The notes beneath the pieces are model-generated. The model was not told the origin of the DNA and made no database searches. It was given only the letters and a program-made list of their open reading frames with translations. Positions 56,368 through 64,000 of a stretch of DNA of 64,000 nt are shown here, one piece after another. This stretch comes from Halomonas sp. CUBES01 (lineage in GTDB: Bacteria; Pseudomonadota; Gammaproteobacteria; Pseudomonadales; Halomonadaceae). A program made the position numbers and the translations under genes. The stretch lies in contig NZ_JAJLLW010000007.1 in NCBI RefSeq assembly GCF_020991005.1, positions 62,001 through 126,000 of the forward strand, read 5' to 3'. The first letter of the stretch is position 1. The number at the start of each line of letters is the position of its first letter.

Positions 56368-57613
56368 AGTGGTTAACGGTAACGAGGTTCCCTGGCTGAC
56401 GATAATAGGCTGGGGGGAGAGTGGCACACAGGGTCTCACGGCGGCAAGCCGCGAGGCGCTCGAGCGTGCCGAGGTGGTGTTTGGCGCCCGCCGACACCTG
56501 CGCCTGCTTGCACCCCTGAGCACTGATCAAAGCGTCGATCTGAAAGCCGACTTGAAAACCAAGCTGCGTGAATGGCCGGTGCCGTTTGCCGACGGCATCC
56601 CCCAACTGCTCGCCGAACGCGGCCGCCGCGTGGTGATGCTGGCCTCCGGCGACCCCTTCTGGTTTGGCGCGGGCACCTCCATCGTTAGCCACCTTGAGCC
56701 CCAGGAATGGCAGGCGCTACCGTCGCCCTCCACGTTCAGCCTGGCGGCTTCCCGCCTGGGCTGGCCGCTTCAGGACTGCACCTGCCTGGGCCTGCACGCC
56801 AAGCCGTTAACCCGCGTTCGCCCCCACCTGCATCCCGGCAGGCGCGTGCTGGTGTTGGTACGCGACGGCGATGCGGTAGCGGAGCTTGCCCGGTGGGTCT
56901 GCCAGTTCGGCTTTGCGGATTCAACGCTAACGGTGCTGGAAGCCCTGGGCGGCGAGCACGAGCGGGTGCGCCACTTTCCGGCAACGACGACGCTTCCCGA
57001 TGACATCGAACACCCGGTCGCCGTAGCGCTTGAGGTCGCAGGCGAGGGGCCCGCATTGCCGTTGACGCCTGGGTTATCCGATGATTTTTTTGAGCACGAC
57101 GGCCAGATCACCAAACAACCCATTCGCGCCATGACCCTGGCCGCGCTGGCCCCCAAGCCCGGCGAACGGCTGTGGGATATCGGCACCGGCTCGGGCTCCA
57201 TTGCCATCGAGTGGCTGCTGGCCCACCCCGACAATCAGGCGGTAGGCTTTGAACAGAACGCCAGCCGCGCCGCTCGCGCGGCTCATAATGCCCGGCAACT
57301 GGGCGTCGACTGGCTTGAGGTAAAAGAGGGCAGCGCAGTTGAGCGCTTAAACGAAGCACCGCCGCCGGACGCGGTGTTTATCGGCGGCGGGCTCTCTCAG
57401 GCACTGTTAGACGCGTTATGGGAACATCTGCCGAGCGGCGTGCGTATCGTCGCCAATGCGGTAACGCTTGAGTCCGAGGCGCTGCTGGTCCACTGGCACC
57501 AGCAGGCAGGCGGCGAGCTGCTGCGCCTGGAGCTTGCCAGCGCCGCGCCCTTGGGCACCCGCCGGGGCTGGAAGGCCAGCTACCCCATCGTGCAGTGGCG
57601 GGGCGTTCGATGA
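56360..57613 (+). CDS. cobL: precorrin-6Y C5,15-methyltransferase (decarboxylating), CbiE-CbiT fusion
   Basis: 417-residue fusion. Residues about 10-210 are the CbiE methylase (IIGWGESGTQGL, LASGDPFWFGAG, PSPSTFSLAASRLGW). Residues about 235-417 are the CbiT domain with SAM motif WDIGTGSGSIAIEW. Methylates C5 and C15 and decarboxylates the C12 acetate. The start is uncertain: ATG 56360 overlaps the divergent cobK start; GTG 56369 is an alternative. ATGA junction with cobE. Confidence 0.93.
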   Translation: MFIVVNGNEVPWLTIIGWGESGTQGLTAASREALERAEVVFGARRHLRLLAPLSTDQSVDLKADLKTKLREWPVPFADGIPQLLAERGRRVVMLASGDPFWFGAGTSIVSHLEPQEWQALPSPSTFSLAASRLGWPLQDCTCLGLHAKPLTRVRPHLHPGRRVLVLVRDGDAVAELARWVCQFGFADSTLTVLEALGGEHERVRHFPATTTLPDDIEHPVAVALEVAGEGPALPLTPGLSDDFFEHDGQITKQPIRAMTLAALAPKPGERLWDIGTGSGSIAIEWLLAHPDNQAVGFEQNASRAARAAHNARQLGVDWLEVKEGSAVERLNEAPPPDAVFIGGGLSQALLDALWEHLPSGVRIVANAVTLESEALLVHWHQQAGGELLRLELASAAPLGTRRGWKASYPIVQWRGVR

Positions 57614-57990
57614 GCGGGCAGGAGATAAAAGTCGTGGGCTTTGGTTTTCGCAGTGGTGCGTCGCTTGTCTCGCTGGCAGGATTGCTCGATACGCTGACCC
57701 AGCGCTTTGGGGCCATCGACGCTCTGGCCGCGACGCAATCCATGCGCCCGCTGGTGCAAAGCCTGGGCCAGGCGCGCTGCCTCAATGTCATTCTGGTCGC
57801 CGATGCGCACCTGCCAGGCGTTACCACCCTCACGCACTCCGCGCAAAGCCTGCAGGCGCGGGGCACGGGTAGCGTGGCCGAAGCGGTAGCGTTATTGGCC
57901 GCCGGGCCTGGGGCGCAGCTGCTTGGCCCACGGCATATTTCCGCTGACCGGCAGGCAACGGCGGCCATCGCCATAGGAACATCATTATGA
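57610..57990 (+). CDS. cobE: CobE/CbiG C-terminal-domain protein
   Basis: 126 residues, [11 protein letters not shown] at the start, resembling the C-terminal half of CbiG; family proteins such as CobE occur in aerobic clusters and their role is not well settled. Conserved [23 protein letters not shown] segment. Overlaps cobL and cobM each by 4 nt. Confidence 0.88.
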   Translation: MSGQEIKVVGFGFRSGASLVSLAGLLDTLTQRFGAIDALAATQSMRPLVQSLGQARCLNVILVADAHLPGVTTLTHSAQSLQARGTGSVAEAVALLAAGPGAQLLGPRHISADRQATAAIAIGTSL

Positions 57991-58790
57991 CCGTACACTT
58001 CATCGGCGCCGGGCCAGGCGCTCCGGACCTGATCACGCTGCGCGGCCGCGACCTGATTGCCGCGATTCCGGTGTGCCTCTACGCAGGCTCGCTGGTGCCT
58101 GAAGAACTGCTGGCGCATTGCCCGGCAGGGGCGCGTATCGTCAACACCGCGCCGCTGTCGCTGGACGAGATCATTCAGGAAATCCAGGCCGCCCACGCGG
58201 CTGGGCAGGATGTCGTGCGGCTGCACTCGGGGGATCTATCGGTATGGTCGGCGGTAGGCGAGCAGACCCGCCGCCTGCGCACGCTGGAGATTCCCTATAC
58301 CATTACCCCCGGCGTGCCCGCCTTTGCCGCCGCTGCGGCCAGTTTGGGCCAGGAGCTGACCCTGCCGGGGGTGGCGCAATCGGTAGTGCTGACGCGTACC
58401 TCCGGGCGCGCCAGCGCCATGCCGGACAACGAAACCCTGGCCAACTTTGCTAAAACCGGCGCGACGCTGGCGATTCACCTGTCGGTTCATAACCTCGCAA
58501 GCGTGGTGGCGTCGCTGGTTCCTTACTACGGCAGTGACTGCCCCGTGGCCATTGTCTGGCGTGCCAGCTGGCCCGATGAAAAAATCATCAGAGGGCGGCT
58601 ATCCACCATTGAGGCTTTAGCCGCCAACACACTGCAGCGCACGGCGCTGATTCTGGTCGGGCCGGTGCTCGAGAGCCAGGACTTCCAGGAAAGCGCGCTG
58701 TACGCCGTGGGCTACGATCGCCGCTTTCGGCCACAGTCGGCGGACTCGCCGTTTGCCAACCTGCCAGACGAGGAGGGCCGCGACGGATGA
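57987..58790 (+). CDS. cobM: precorrin-4 C11-methyltransferase
   Basis: 267-residue tetrapyrrole methylase. [59 protein letters not shown] and [12 protein letters not shown] are CobM/CbiF hallmarks. Overlaps cobF by 4 nt. Confidence 0.95.
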   Translation: MTVHFIGAGPGAPDLITLRGRDLIAAIPVCLYAGSLVPEELLAHCPAGARIVNTAPLSLDEIIQEIQAAHAAGQDVVRLHSGDLSVWSAVGEQTRRLRTLEIPYTITPGVPAFAAAAASLGQELTLPGVAQSVVLTRTSGRASAMPDNETLANFAKTGATLAIHLSVHNLASVVASLVPYYGSDCPVAIVWRASWPDEKIIRGRLSTIEALAANTLQRTALILVGPVLESQDFQESALYAVGYDRRFRPQSADSPFANLPDEEGRDG

Positions 58791-59551
58791 CGACGCTTTC
58801 ACTGATTGGCATCGGCACGGGCAATCCTGACCACGTTACGCTCGCCGCCATGCGCGCCCTCAACGACGCCGACCTGATCCTGCTGCCGCGCAAAGGCGAG
58901 GCCAAAAGCGACCTGGTCGACCTGCGCCGCCTGCTGTGCCAAACCCTGCTGCGCGAGCCCGAGCAGGCCCAAATCGTCGAGTTCGACCTGCCTAAGCGCG
59001 GCGAGCGGGGCGATTACCTGGGCGCCGTGGATGAATGGCATAACGCCATCGCTGAAGTGTGGGCATCGCTGATGGCGCTCCACCTGCCCGAAGGCGGGCG
59101 GGTCGGCATGCTGATCTGGGGCGACCCCTCGCTTTACGACAGCAGCCTGCGCATCGCCGAACGCCTGGGCGCCGCCGGGGTACAAGTAGATGTGGAGGTG
59201 GTGCCGGGCATCACCAGCCTGCAGGTGCTCACCGCCGAACACCGCATACCGCTGAATGCGCTCGCCGAGCCCATCCAGATCACCACCGGCCGCCGCCTGC
59301 GCGAACGCGGCTGGCCAAGCGACGCCGCCACCGTCGCCGTCATGCTCGACAGCGGCGGGGCCTTTACCGCGTTGCCAGCCAACGATACCTACATCTGGTG
59401 GGGCGCCTACCTGGGCATGGAAAAACAGTGCCTGATCAAAGGTTGGCTGAGCGAGGTCAGCGACGAAATCATCCAACGTCGCGCCAGCCTGCGCGAACAG
59501 CACGGCTGGATTATGGATATCTACCTGCTGGCTAAACAGCCGCTGATTTGA
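58787..59551 (+). CDS. cobF: precorrin-6A synthase (deacetylating)
   Basis: 254-residue CobF, specific to the aerobic pathway; methylates C1 with loss of acetate. [50 protein letters not shown] and [15 protein letters not shown] are present. Last gene of the cob run. The 74-nt gap after it contains a short TATGGAA/TTCCATA hairpin (59564-59582). Confidence 0.95.
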   Translation: MTTLSLIGIGTGNPDHVTLAAMRALNDADLILLPRKGEAKSDLVDLRRLLCQTLLREPEQAQIVEFDLPKRGERGDYLGAVDEWHNAIAEVWASLMALHLPEGGRVGMLIWGDPSLYDSSLRIAERLGAAGVQVDVEVVPGITSLQVLTAEHRIPLNALAEPIQITTGRRLRERGWPSDAATVAVMLDSGGAFTALPANDTYIWWGAYLGMEKQCLIKGWLSEVSDEIIQRRASLREQHGWIMDIYLLAKQPLI

Positions 59552-59625
59552 CGCCGGTATCAATATGGAATGTTTTTCCATAAAATAACTGCATCGACTA
59601 AATGACTGCGTTATCAGGAGCGATC

Positions 59626-60066
59626 ATGAGCTTTTACGTTTATCTATCCGGCGAGATCCACACCGACTGGCGCGACGAGATCCAACGCGGCGCCGACGCG
59701 GCAGGCCTGGATATCGTCTTCACCGCCCCGGTGACCGACCACGACGCCTCAGACGCCGCCGGAGACCACCTCGGCAAACCCGAAAATGGCTTCTGGCGCG
59801 ACCACCAGTCCTCCAAGGTCAACGCCATCCGCACCCGCACGATGATCGAACAGGCCGACCTGGTCGTCGTGCGCTTCGGCGACAAATACAAGCAATGGAA
59901 CGCCGCCTTCGATGCAGGCTACTGCGCCGCCCTCGCCAAGCCCTACATCACCCTGCACAGCGAAGATATCGTCCACCCGCTAAAAGAAGTCGACGCAGGC
60001 GCCCAAGCCTGGTGCACGACTACCGATCAGGTAGTCGAGACACTACGGTACGTCCTAAAAGCCTGA
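59626..60066 (+). CDS. YtoQ-family protein
   Basis: 146 residues; YLSGEIHTDWRDEI, FTAPVTDHDASDAAGD, WRDHQSSKVNAIRTR and FGDKYKQWNAAFDAGYC match the YtoQ family, which has a nucleoside-2-deoxyribosyltransferase-like fold. No function is established. AGGAG precedes the ATG. It is the last chromosomal-type gene before the mobile region. Confidence 0.85.
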   Translation: MSFYVYLSGEIHTDWRDEIQRGADAAGLDIVFTAPVTDHDASDAAGDHLGKPENGFWRDHQSSKVNAIRTRTMIEQADLVVVRFGDKYKQWNAAFDAGYCAALAKPYITLHSEDIVHPLKEVDAGAQAWCTTTDQVVETLRYVLKA

Positions 60067-60138
60067 TACGCCCACCCAGCGAAGTGCACGGTGCCCTGTA
60101 AGGGCCATCGTGCCACCAAGCCCGCGGTGAGGGGGCTT

Positions 60139-60166
60139 GTAGGAGCCCAATTCATTGGGCGATCAG
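60139..60166. repeat. REP-like palindromic repeat
   Basis: GTAGGAG, then GCCCAA/TTGGGC with a 4-nt loop, then GATCAG. This GTAGGAGC-stem-GC-GATC layout is that of REP sequences widespread in pseudomonads and relatives. Just upstream, AAGCCC/GGGCTT (60117-60137) and GCACGGTGCCCT/AGGGCCATCGTGC (60086-60113) form further hairpins that may end ytoQ transcription. From 60170 to about 60400 I see no gene or motif. Confidence 0.6.
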
Positions 60167-60402
60167 CATTAAATCAGCCAACGAAAACAATTACTTGTAC
60201 AGAATTTCCTTCCTCACCTTTCCAACCCTGAACACACCGCCGCCAAAATTTCACCTTCCCAACGCGTGACCTAAGCCAAATTTATGAATAGAGTATGCTT
60301 GAACCGAGCAAAATGAGCGGGCACGCAAATTCTGTATATGCTGCCGAACGGCAAGGTTGATTTATTGTAAAACAGTAGGTTATGGGAATGCTGCTTGCTC
60401 GA

Positions 60403-60440
60403 TAATATCAATAAACGCGTCGGCACGTTCATTGATATTA
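60403..60440. promoter_or_regulatory. 10-bp inverted repeat before the IS
   Basis: TAATATCAAT (60403-60412) and its exact complement ATTGATATTA (60431-60440), 18 nt apart. A TATAAT lies at 60453-60458. The layout suggests an operator or a remnant of a lost gene's control region. Function unknown. Confidence 0.4.
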
Positions 60441-60568
60441 TGCAGCCGGGCGTATAATCACTGTTGAACTAAACCGCTTCGCGGTAGCTGTCGACGAACC
60501 ACGTTTTTCGCCTCATCGGGCCACACTGTTGATTGACCCACGTGGGTCAATAGACAGGAGTGACGACG

Positions 60569-61426
60569 ATGACTGCCTTGCGACAGAAGATGATCGCGGC
60601 CATGCGTCAGCGTGGCTTTGCGCAACGTACCCACAACACCTACCTGATGGTGGTCACTGATCTGGCACGTTATTTCCACCGTTCGCCAGACACGTTGAGT
60701 ACCGACGACCTGCAACACTTCTTCAACCACCTGGTTCAGGAGCGCGGTTTGTCCGCCGCTAGCTGCCGTGTCTACCTGCACGGCGTCCGGTTCCTGTACC
60801 TGCACGTGTTGCAGTGGCCGTCGTTTGATGTGCCGCTCACCGTCCCCAAAAAACCGCAGCGGATTCCCGAACTGCTGACTCGTGACGAAGTTCGGCGGAT
60901 CCTAGCCGCCTGCCAAAACCCCAAGCATCGCATGATGCTCGAACTGTGCTACGGCTGCGGATTGCGTGTGACCGAGGTCTGCCACCTGCGAGTCAGTGAC
61001 ATCGACAGCCAGCGTTACCAACTTCGTGTGACGCAGGGCAAGGGCGGCAAGGATCGTATGGTGTTACTCCCGGTGACCCTGCTTGATCGCCTGCGCGATT
61101 ACTGGCGTGCCTACCGGCCAATGACATGGCTGTTCCCGAGTGCTCTGTTTCCCGACCAGGCACTGCACCCCAGTGCGCCGCAGAAGGCCTTTACCCAAGC
61201 CAAGCGCCTGGCCGGGGTCGAGCGGGTCGGTGGCATCCACAGCCTGCGCCATGCCTACGCCACCCATGTCCTGGAGCAGGGTCTACCCGTCCATCAGCTC
61301 CAGCGGCTATTGGGCCACCGCAACCTCCAGTCGACGATGCGCTACCTGCACTGGCTCCCGAGCCAGCAAGGGGGCGATCAGTGTCATATTGACCTGGTGG
61401 CCGCACTGGAGGTGAGCCATGACTAA
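60569..61426 (+). CDS. IS91-associated tyrosine recombinase
   Basis: 285-residue XerC/D-like recombinase. N-terminal SAM-like core-binding domain (about 5-85), then the catalytic domain. Residues: Arg in CGLRVTEVCHL, Lys in QGKGGKDRM, His-x-x-Arg in HSLRHAYATH, His in LLGHRNLQ, and Tyr in TMRYLHW. It lacks the extra helix insertion of integron integrases. AGGAG lies 8 nt before ATG 60569; stop overlaps the transposase start by 8 nt. All catalytic residues appear intact. Confidence 0.88.
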   Translation: MTALRQKMIAAMRQRGFAQRTHNTYLMVVTDLARYFHRSPDTLSTDDLQHFFNHLVQERGLSAASCRVYLHGVRFLYLHVLQWPSFDVPLTVPKKPQRIPELLTRDEVRRILAACQNPKHRMMLELCYGCGLRVTEVCHLRVSDIDSQRYQLRVTQGKGGKDRMVLLPVTLLDRLRDYWRAYRPMTWLFPSALFPDQALHPSAPQKAFTQAKRLAGVERVGGIHSLRHAYATHVLEQGLPVHQLQRLLGHRNLQSTMRYLHWLPSQQGGDQCHIDLVAALEVSHD

Positions 61427-62576
61427 GGCCGCTACCTTGCAACAGGTGCTGACCCGCTTCCTCGATCCAACCGGTCTTGATCGCCAGCGCCAACGGGTGT
61501 GTACCCATCTGCTGGCCTGCCGAACGGAGGCGATGGGCGGGATGATCTTGCAGTGCTCCGACTGCGCTCAAGTACAGCCACGCTACTTCGGCTGTCGCGA
61601 TCGTCACTGCCCACAGTGCCAAGGCCGCGCCATGGAACAATGGGCCGAGCGTCAGCAGGCCAATATCCTACCGGTGCGCTATTACCACGTCGTGTTCACG
61701 TTGCCGCACAGCCTTAATGGCTGGGTTCAGCTTCATCCCGAAGTGATCCATCGATTGCTTTTCCAGAGTGCCTGGCAAACGCTGCGCACTTTTGGACGAG
61801 ATCCCAAACGCCTTGACGGCGAAATGGGGATGATCGCCGTGCTTCACACCTGGGGCCAGAACCTGAGCCAGCATGTGCATCTGCACTGTTTAGTCCCAGG
61901 CGGTGCCTTGAGTGACGATGGCCGCTGGCGTGGGGCGCATAGCAACTACTTGTTCCCCGTACGGGCCTTGTCACGTCACTTTCGCGGGCACATGGTGAGC
62001 GCTTTGCGCAAGGCCGCCAATGCAGGCGATCTCCACCGAGTCACCCGGCCCGGTGATGTCGATGCTCAACTTAACACGCTGATGGCCACTGAATGGGTGG
62101 TTTACAGCAAGGACTGCCTTGAACACACCCATGCGGTGGTTCGCTACTTGGCGCGCTACACGCGCCAGATCGCCATCAGCAACGCACGTATCCTCGCCGT
62201 AGACGACCAGCAAGTGACCCTACGCTACAAGGACTACCGCGACCACGACCGACACAAGCCACTCATCCTTGATGGTGAGGAGTTCGTGCGTCGCTTCCTG
62301 CTCCACGTCCTGCCCAAGGGACTGATGCGGGTGCGTCACTACGGTTTTCTGGCCAATCGCTGCCGTCGGCAACGTCTGGTGCAGATCCGTCGAGCGCTAG
62401 CGGTTGTTGAGCAAGCCCCGAATGTCGATACAGCCGCCAGTGATGCGGAGCCAACCTACACCTGTCCACACTGTCGGCAGCCGACATTGCGGATGATCGG
62501 GACGCTCACACCCCAGCGACCCATCGACGATCCACCGCCTAACCCTAACCACAAGGCGCAACGCTATCGAGCATGA
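61419..62576 (+). CDS. IS91-family HUH transposase
   Basis: 385 residues. N-terminal zinc ribbon CSDCAQVQPRYFGCRDRHCPQCQ (about 47-70). The HUH motif HVHLHCLVPGG lies near 152-162, and the Tyr region YLARYTRQIAISNARI near 240-255. LPHSLNGWVQLHP and DYRDHDRHKPLIL are typical IS91 blocks. It nicks single strands and directs rolling-circle transposition. Looks full length. Confidence 0.92.
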   Translation: MTKAATLQQVLTRFLDPTGLDRQRQRVCTHLLACRTEAMGGMILQCSDCAQVQPRYFGCRDRHCPQCQGRAMEQWAERQQANILPVRYYHVVFTLPHSLNGWVQLHPEVIHRLLFQSAWQTLRTFGRDPKRLDGEMGMIAVLHTWGQNLSQHVHLHCLVPGGALSDDGRWRGAHSNYLFPVRALSRHFRGHMVSALRKAANAGDLHRVTRPGDVDAQLNTLMATEWVVYSKDCLEHTHAVVRYLARYTRQIAISNARILAVDDQQVTLRYKDYRDHDRHKPLILDGEEFVRRFLLHVLPKGLMRVRHYGFLANRCRRQRLVQIRRALAVVEQAPNVDTAASDAEPTYTCPHCRQPTLRMIGTLTPQRPIDDPPPNPNHKAQRYRA

Positions 62577-62831
62577 TGTAACGCCATACGACGACAACGG
62601 ACTTGGCTAACTGGCCCGCTAGCGGGTCACGGCGACATTCGTCCCGGTGATGGATTTTAGCCATCAGGCGCGCTACATTGGGTTAACTTAGGTTCGGGGG
62701 CACAGAAATAATGGCTAATCTCACCATTAGAGAGCATTACCACAGACATGCCTATGCACGGCTTGGTACCTCAGGCCGCATGCCAGTCAATACAATCCCC
62801 TATTAAATAGCCGCCTGATGGACGCGCCTTA

Positions 62832-62890
62832 GTCCAACAGGCATTTATCCGCCATGCTCCGCACGGCGAATAAATGCTTCACTGTTAGCA
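62832..62890 (+). repeat. attC site 1 (integron recombination site, 59 bp)
   Basis: Starts with GTCCAAC, a perfect RYYYAAC R'' box, and ends with GTTAGCA as R' box. Between them GCATTTAT-C-CGCC (62841-62853) pairs with GGCG-A-ATAAATGC (62865-62877), the imperfect stem with unpaired bases expected of attC. Length is exactly 59 nt, the classic 59-base element. Its own cassette start (GTTGGAC expected) is not found upstream, so that cassette is truncated. The bases from 62577 to 62831 hold the IS right end and no convincing gene. Confidence 0.8.
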
Positions 62891-63563
62891 GTAGGGAGTT
62901 AAATGGACGATTTCGAGATCACTTGGTATATGCAAGAGCTCTCAATGCACTCATTGGGTGTAGAGCACGAATTCATGAATATGCTTCAAGTCGCCTCGAA
63001 TCCCGAGACTAGGCAACAAAGATTAGTTTGGTTTCACCTAACCTCCTGCCTAGCGCATGCTGCGATGATGTCCAAATATTTGTCACCTGTCCGTCCTCAA
63101 GGTGTTTCACGTGAGAGAAAGCGAACGCTTCGGCGGTTTCTAGAGGTCGCTGACGATTCTGAAATTCTTTCCCGGGCAGCTCGCGATAACATCGAGCATT
63201 TTGACGAAAGGGTTGATAATTGGGTTGGCAAAGATTGCGGTGGAATTCTTGAAGTGGTTTTGCCAAACCGACGTGGATACGAATTTCTTGACGGTGACAA
63301 TAAACGTATAAAACGAGTGCTGCTCGGTGAAGAACTCATTTTTATCACAGAGAACCGGGATGGCAGTAAGCTGGAAATTCCACTTGAACCAGTCGTTGAG
63401 GAAGCAAAAAGGATTGGGTCACGAGCTGGAGACTGGATTCAGGATAATTCCCCCTACCATTTCATTTACCCAGGCCAGCAATGCTAACAAGTCATTCCAG
63501 TTCGTTCCGGCCCTGACGGGCCTGCACCGGACGCCCTTGTCAGGGCGCCGCTGAATATTGGCG
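62885..63563 (+). mobile_element. integron gene cassette (679 bp)
   Basis: Runs from the TTAGCA of the first attC R' box to the G of the second attC R' box. The decisive feature: G plus TTAGCA at its start is the exact complement of TGCTAAC, the R'' box of the attC at its end (63482-63488), as required when a circular cassette inserts. It carries one ORF in the usual orientation, whose stop codon lies in the R'' box. Confidence 0.8.
62903..63487 (+). CDS. cassette-borne hypothetical protein, HEPN-like
   Basis: 194 residues, not recognised as a named family. Mostly helical N-terminal two thirds; RDNIEH at residues 94-99 fits the R-polar-x3-H catalytic motif of HEPN ribonucleases, followed by acidic/basic helix FDERVDNW. 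The C-terminus is mixed. GGGAG lies 4 nt before the ATG and TAA is inside the attC. Base composition is visibly lower in GC than the neighbouring chromosome, consistent with transfer. HEPN assignment is a motif-level inference. Confidence 0.8.
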   Translation: MDDFEITWYMQELSMHSLGVEHEFMNMLQVASNPETRQQRLVWFHLTSCLAHAAMMSKYLSPVRPQGVSRERKRTLRRFLEVADDSEILSRAARDNIEHFDERVDNWVGKDCGGILEVVLPNRRGYEFLDGDNKRIKRVLLGEELIFITENRDGSKLEIPLEPVVEEAKRIGSRAGDWIQDNSPYHFIYPGQQC

Positions 63564-63569
63564 TTACAT
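63482..63569 (+). repeat. attC site 2 (88 bp)
   Basis: R'' box TGCTAAC (63482-63488), inner arms near CATTCCAG and CTGAATATTG, stem GCCCTGAC (63510-63517) with GTCAGGGC (63539-63546), and R' box GTTACAT (63563-63569). R'' is exactly complementary to GTTAGCA at 62884-62890. The final TTACAT belongs to the next cassette. Confidence 0.8.
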
Positions 63570-63659
63570 CCAGATTCGAGACGCTTGGCAGAGGGCTTAT
63601 TGAGGGAAAGGAGTTACCCTGTTACATCTACTTTTTATGTCTACTTAATGGAGTGAAAA

Positions 63660-64000
63660 ATGACGGAACAAAAAGCAAAATTTCGCTATTCAGCACTTGA
63701 AGGCGTTATTGAACTAGAGGGTTCGGAAGAATTTATATCATCACACATGGAAACATTGACGGATTTGGTTCGCGTTGTTTCAAGGCATACTCCAATAGCG
63801 ACGAAAGCCGAAAAACAAACTACTCCCTCTTCAGGGAACGATGCCAGCGTTGATTCAAGTTCAACAGATGACGGCCCTTCATCAGATGGAATCGGTTCAC
63901 ACCCAAAAATTTATTCGCAAATTAATGAAAAACTTAAGATCATCAGCAAAGTTCCTGGGGCCAATAAAAGAGAAAAGTCTATCAATGCCGCTCTTCTTTA
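63660..64000 (+). CDS. hypothetical protein in next cassette, 3' end beyond window
   Basis: Open from ATG 63660 to the last base (113 codons, no stop). N-terminus begins TEQKAKFRYSALEGVIELEG; a Ser/Asp-rich linker (about 55-80) follows, then a basic helical segment. GGAG lies 5 nt before the ATG. It begins 96 nt after the presumed cassette boundary. Family not recognised. Low GC like its neighbour. If it is a cassette gene, an attC whose R'' box reads ATGTAAC should follow it. Confidence 0.75.
   Translation, partial: MTEQKAKFRYSALEGVIELEGSEEFISSHMETLTDLVRVVSRHTPIATKAEKQTTPSSGNDASVDSSSTDDGPSSDGIGSHPKIYSQINEKLKIISKVPGANKREKSINAALL

Larger units (their letters stand above)
60460..62695 (+). mobile_element. 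IS91-family-like element with tyrosine recombinase (ends approximate)
   Basis: Two overlapping ORFs, a tyrosine recombinase and an HUH transposase, are framed by structured DNA: an ACCGC/GCGGT hairpin (about 60474-60486) and the perfect palindrome TTGACCCACGTGGGTCAA (60533-60550) on the left, CCCGCTAGCGGG (62615-62626) on the right. IS91-type elements lack target duplication and move by rolling circle next to GAAC/CAAG-like tetramers; GAAC at 60464 and GTTC at 62692 are candidates, but the boundaries cannot be fixed from one copy. Confidence 0.7.

Noticed and set aside
56368..56523. N-terminal extension of cobK
   Set aside because: The extension is antisense to cobL, and the canonical CobK start MNILILGGTSEA is at 56367.
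60569..61426. Tyrosine recombinase as the integron integrase IntI
   Set aside because: It lacks the additional helix region typical of IntI, overlaps the IS91 transposase gene and reads in the same direction as the cassettes; it belongs to the IS.
62711..62806. Small ORF of 31 codons between the IS and attC 1
   Set aside because: No good Shine-Dalgarno, no recognisable sequence; may be the chance remnant of the truncated cassette.

Overview
The window is GC-rich, densely packed chromosomal DNA of a gammaproteobacterium. The mix of a TrkH potassium transporter, maltose/alpha-glucoside ABC systems, an HexR-type Entner-Doudoroff regulon and an aerobic-type cobalamin cluster with a ChlID-like chelatase points to Halomonadaceae (Halomonas or a close relative). 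That assignment is an inference from gene content; no rRNA or tRNA gene was seen to confirm it.

Left part (1-16.6 kb), uptake and hydrolysis of alpha-glucosides. A minus-strand operon aglE-aglF-aglG-alpha-glucosidase (cut by the window edge) is divergent from a LamB/ScrY-like porin with an N-terminal coiled coil; two near-identical LacI-type palindromes lie between them. Then come a MalT-type activator, a second GH13 alpha-glucosidase overlapping a MalK-type ATPase, a convergent trkH, and a minus-strand malE-malF-malG operon. Candidate MalT boxes precede the second glucosidase and malE.

Central sugar metabolism (16.6-29.2 kb). zwf-pgl-eda (plus strand, HexR box in the promoter) and edd-glk-aldo/keto reductase-PfkB kinase (minus strand, two HexR boxes) form the Entner-Doudoroff route. 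Between them lies a complete galactonate operon, dgoR-dgoD-dgoK-dgoA-SMP30 lactonase, with a perfect 17-bp palindrome ahead of dgoR. Maltose, glucose, fructose and galactonate would all feed into pyruvate plus glyceraldehyde-3-phosphate.

Cobalamin block (29.3-59.6 kb). First a lower-ligand/nucleotide-loop operon (cobT, cbiB, cobD, cobU, cobS, cobC and a degenerate cobU copy). Next a cobalamin riboswitch in front of btuB-btuF-btuC-btuD. Then a second, minus-strand FecBCD-like ABC transporter preceded by a strong Zur-box-like palindrome. Then chlID-type chelatase-cobO-cobB-cobW-cobN-cobG, a large structured intergenic element, and cobH-I-J, cobK (antisense), cobL-E-M-F. This is the aerobic route; cobA and cobQ were not found here and must lie elsewhere if the pathway is complete.

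Right end (59.6-64 kb), accessory DNA. After a ytoQ-family gene and a REP-like hairpin comes an IS91-type element (tyrosine recombinase plus HUH transposase). It is followed by what reads as an integron gene-cassette array: a 59-bp attC, a 679-bp cassette carrying a HEPN-like ORF, a second attC, and the start of another cassette gene that runs off the window. The cassette assignment is supported by exact complementarity between the start of the cassette and the R'' box of its own attC. No integron integrase is visible in the window.
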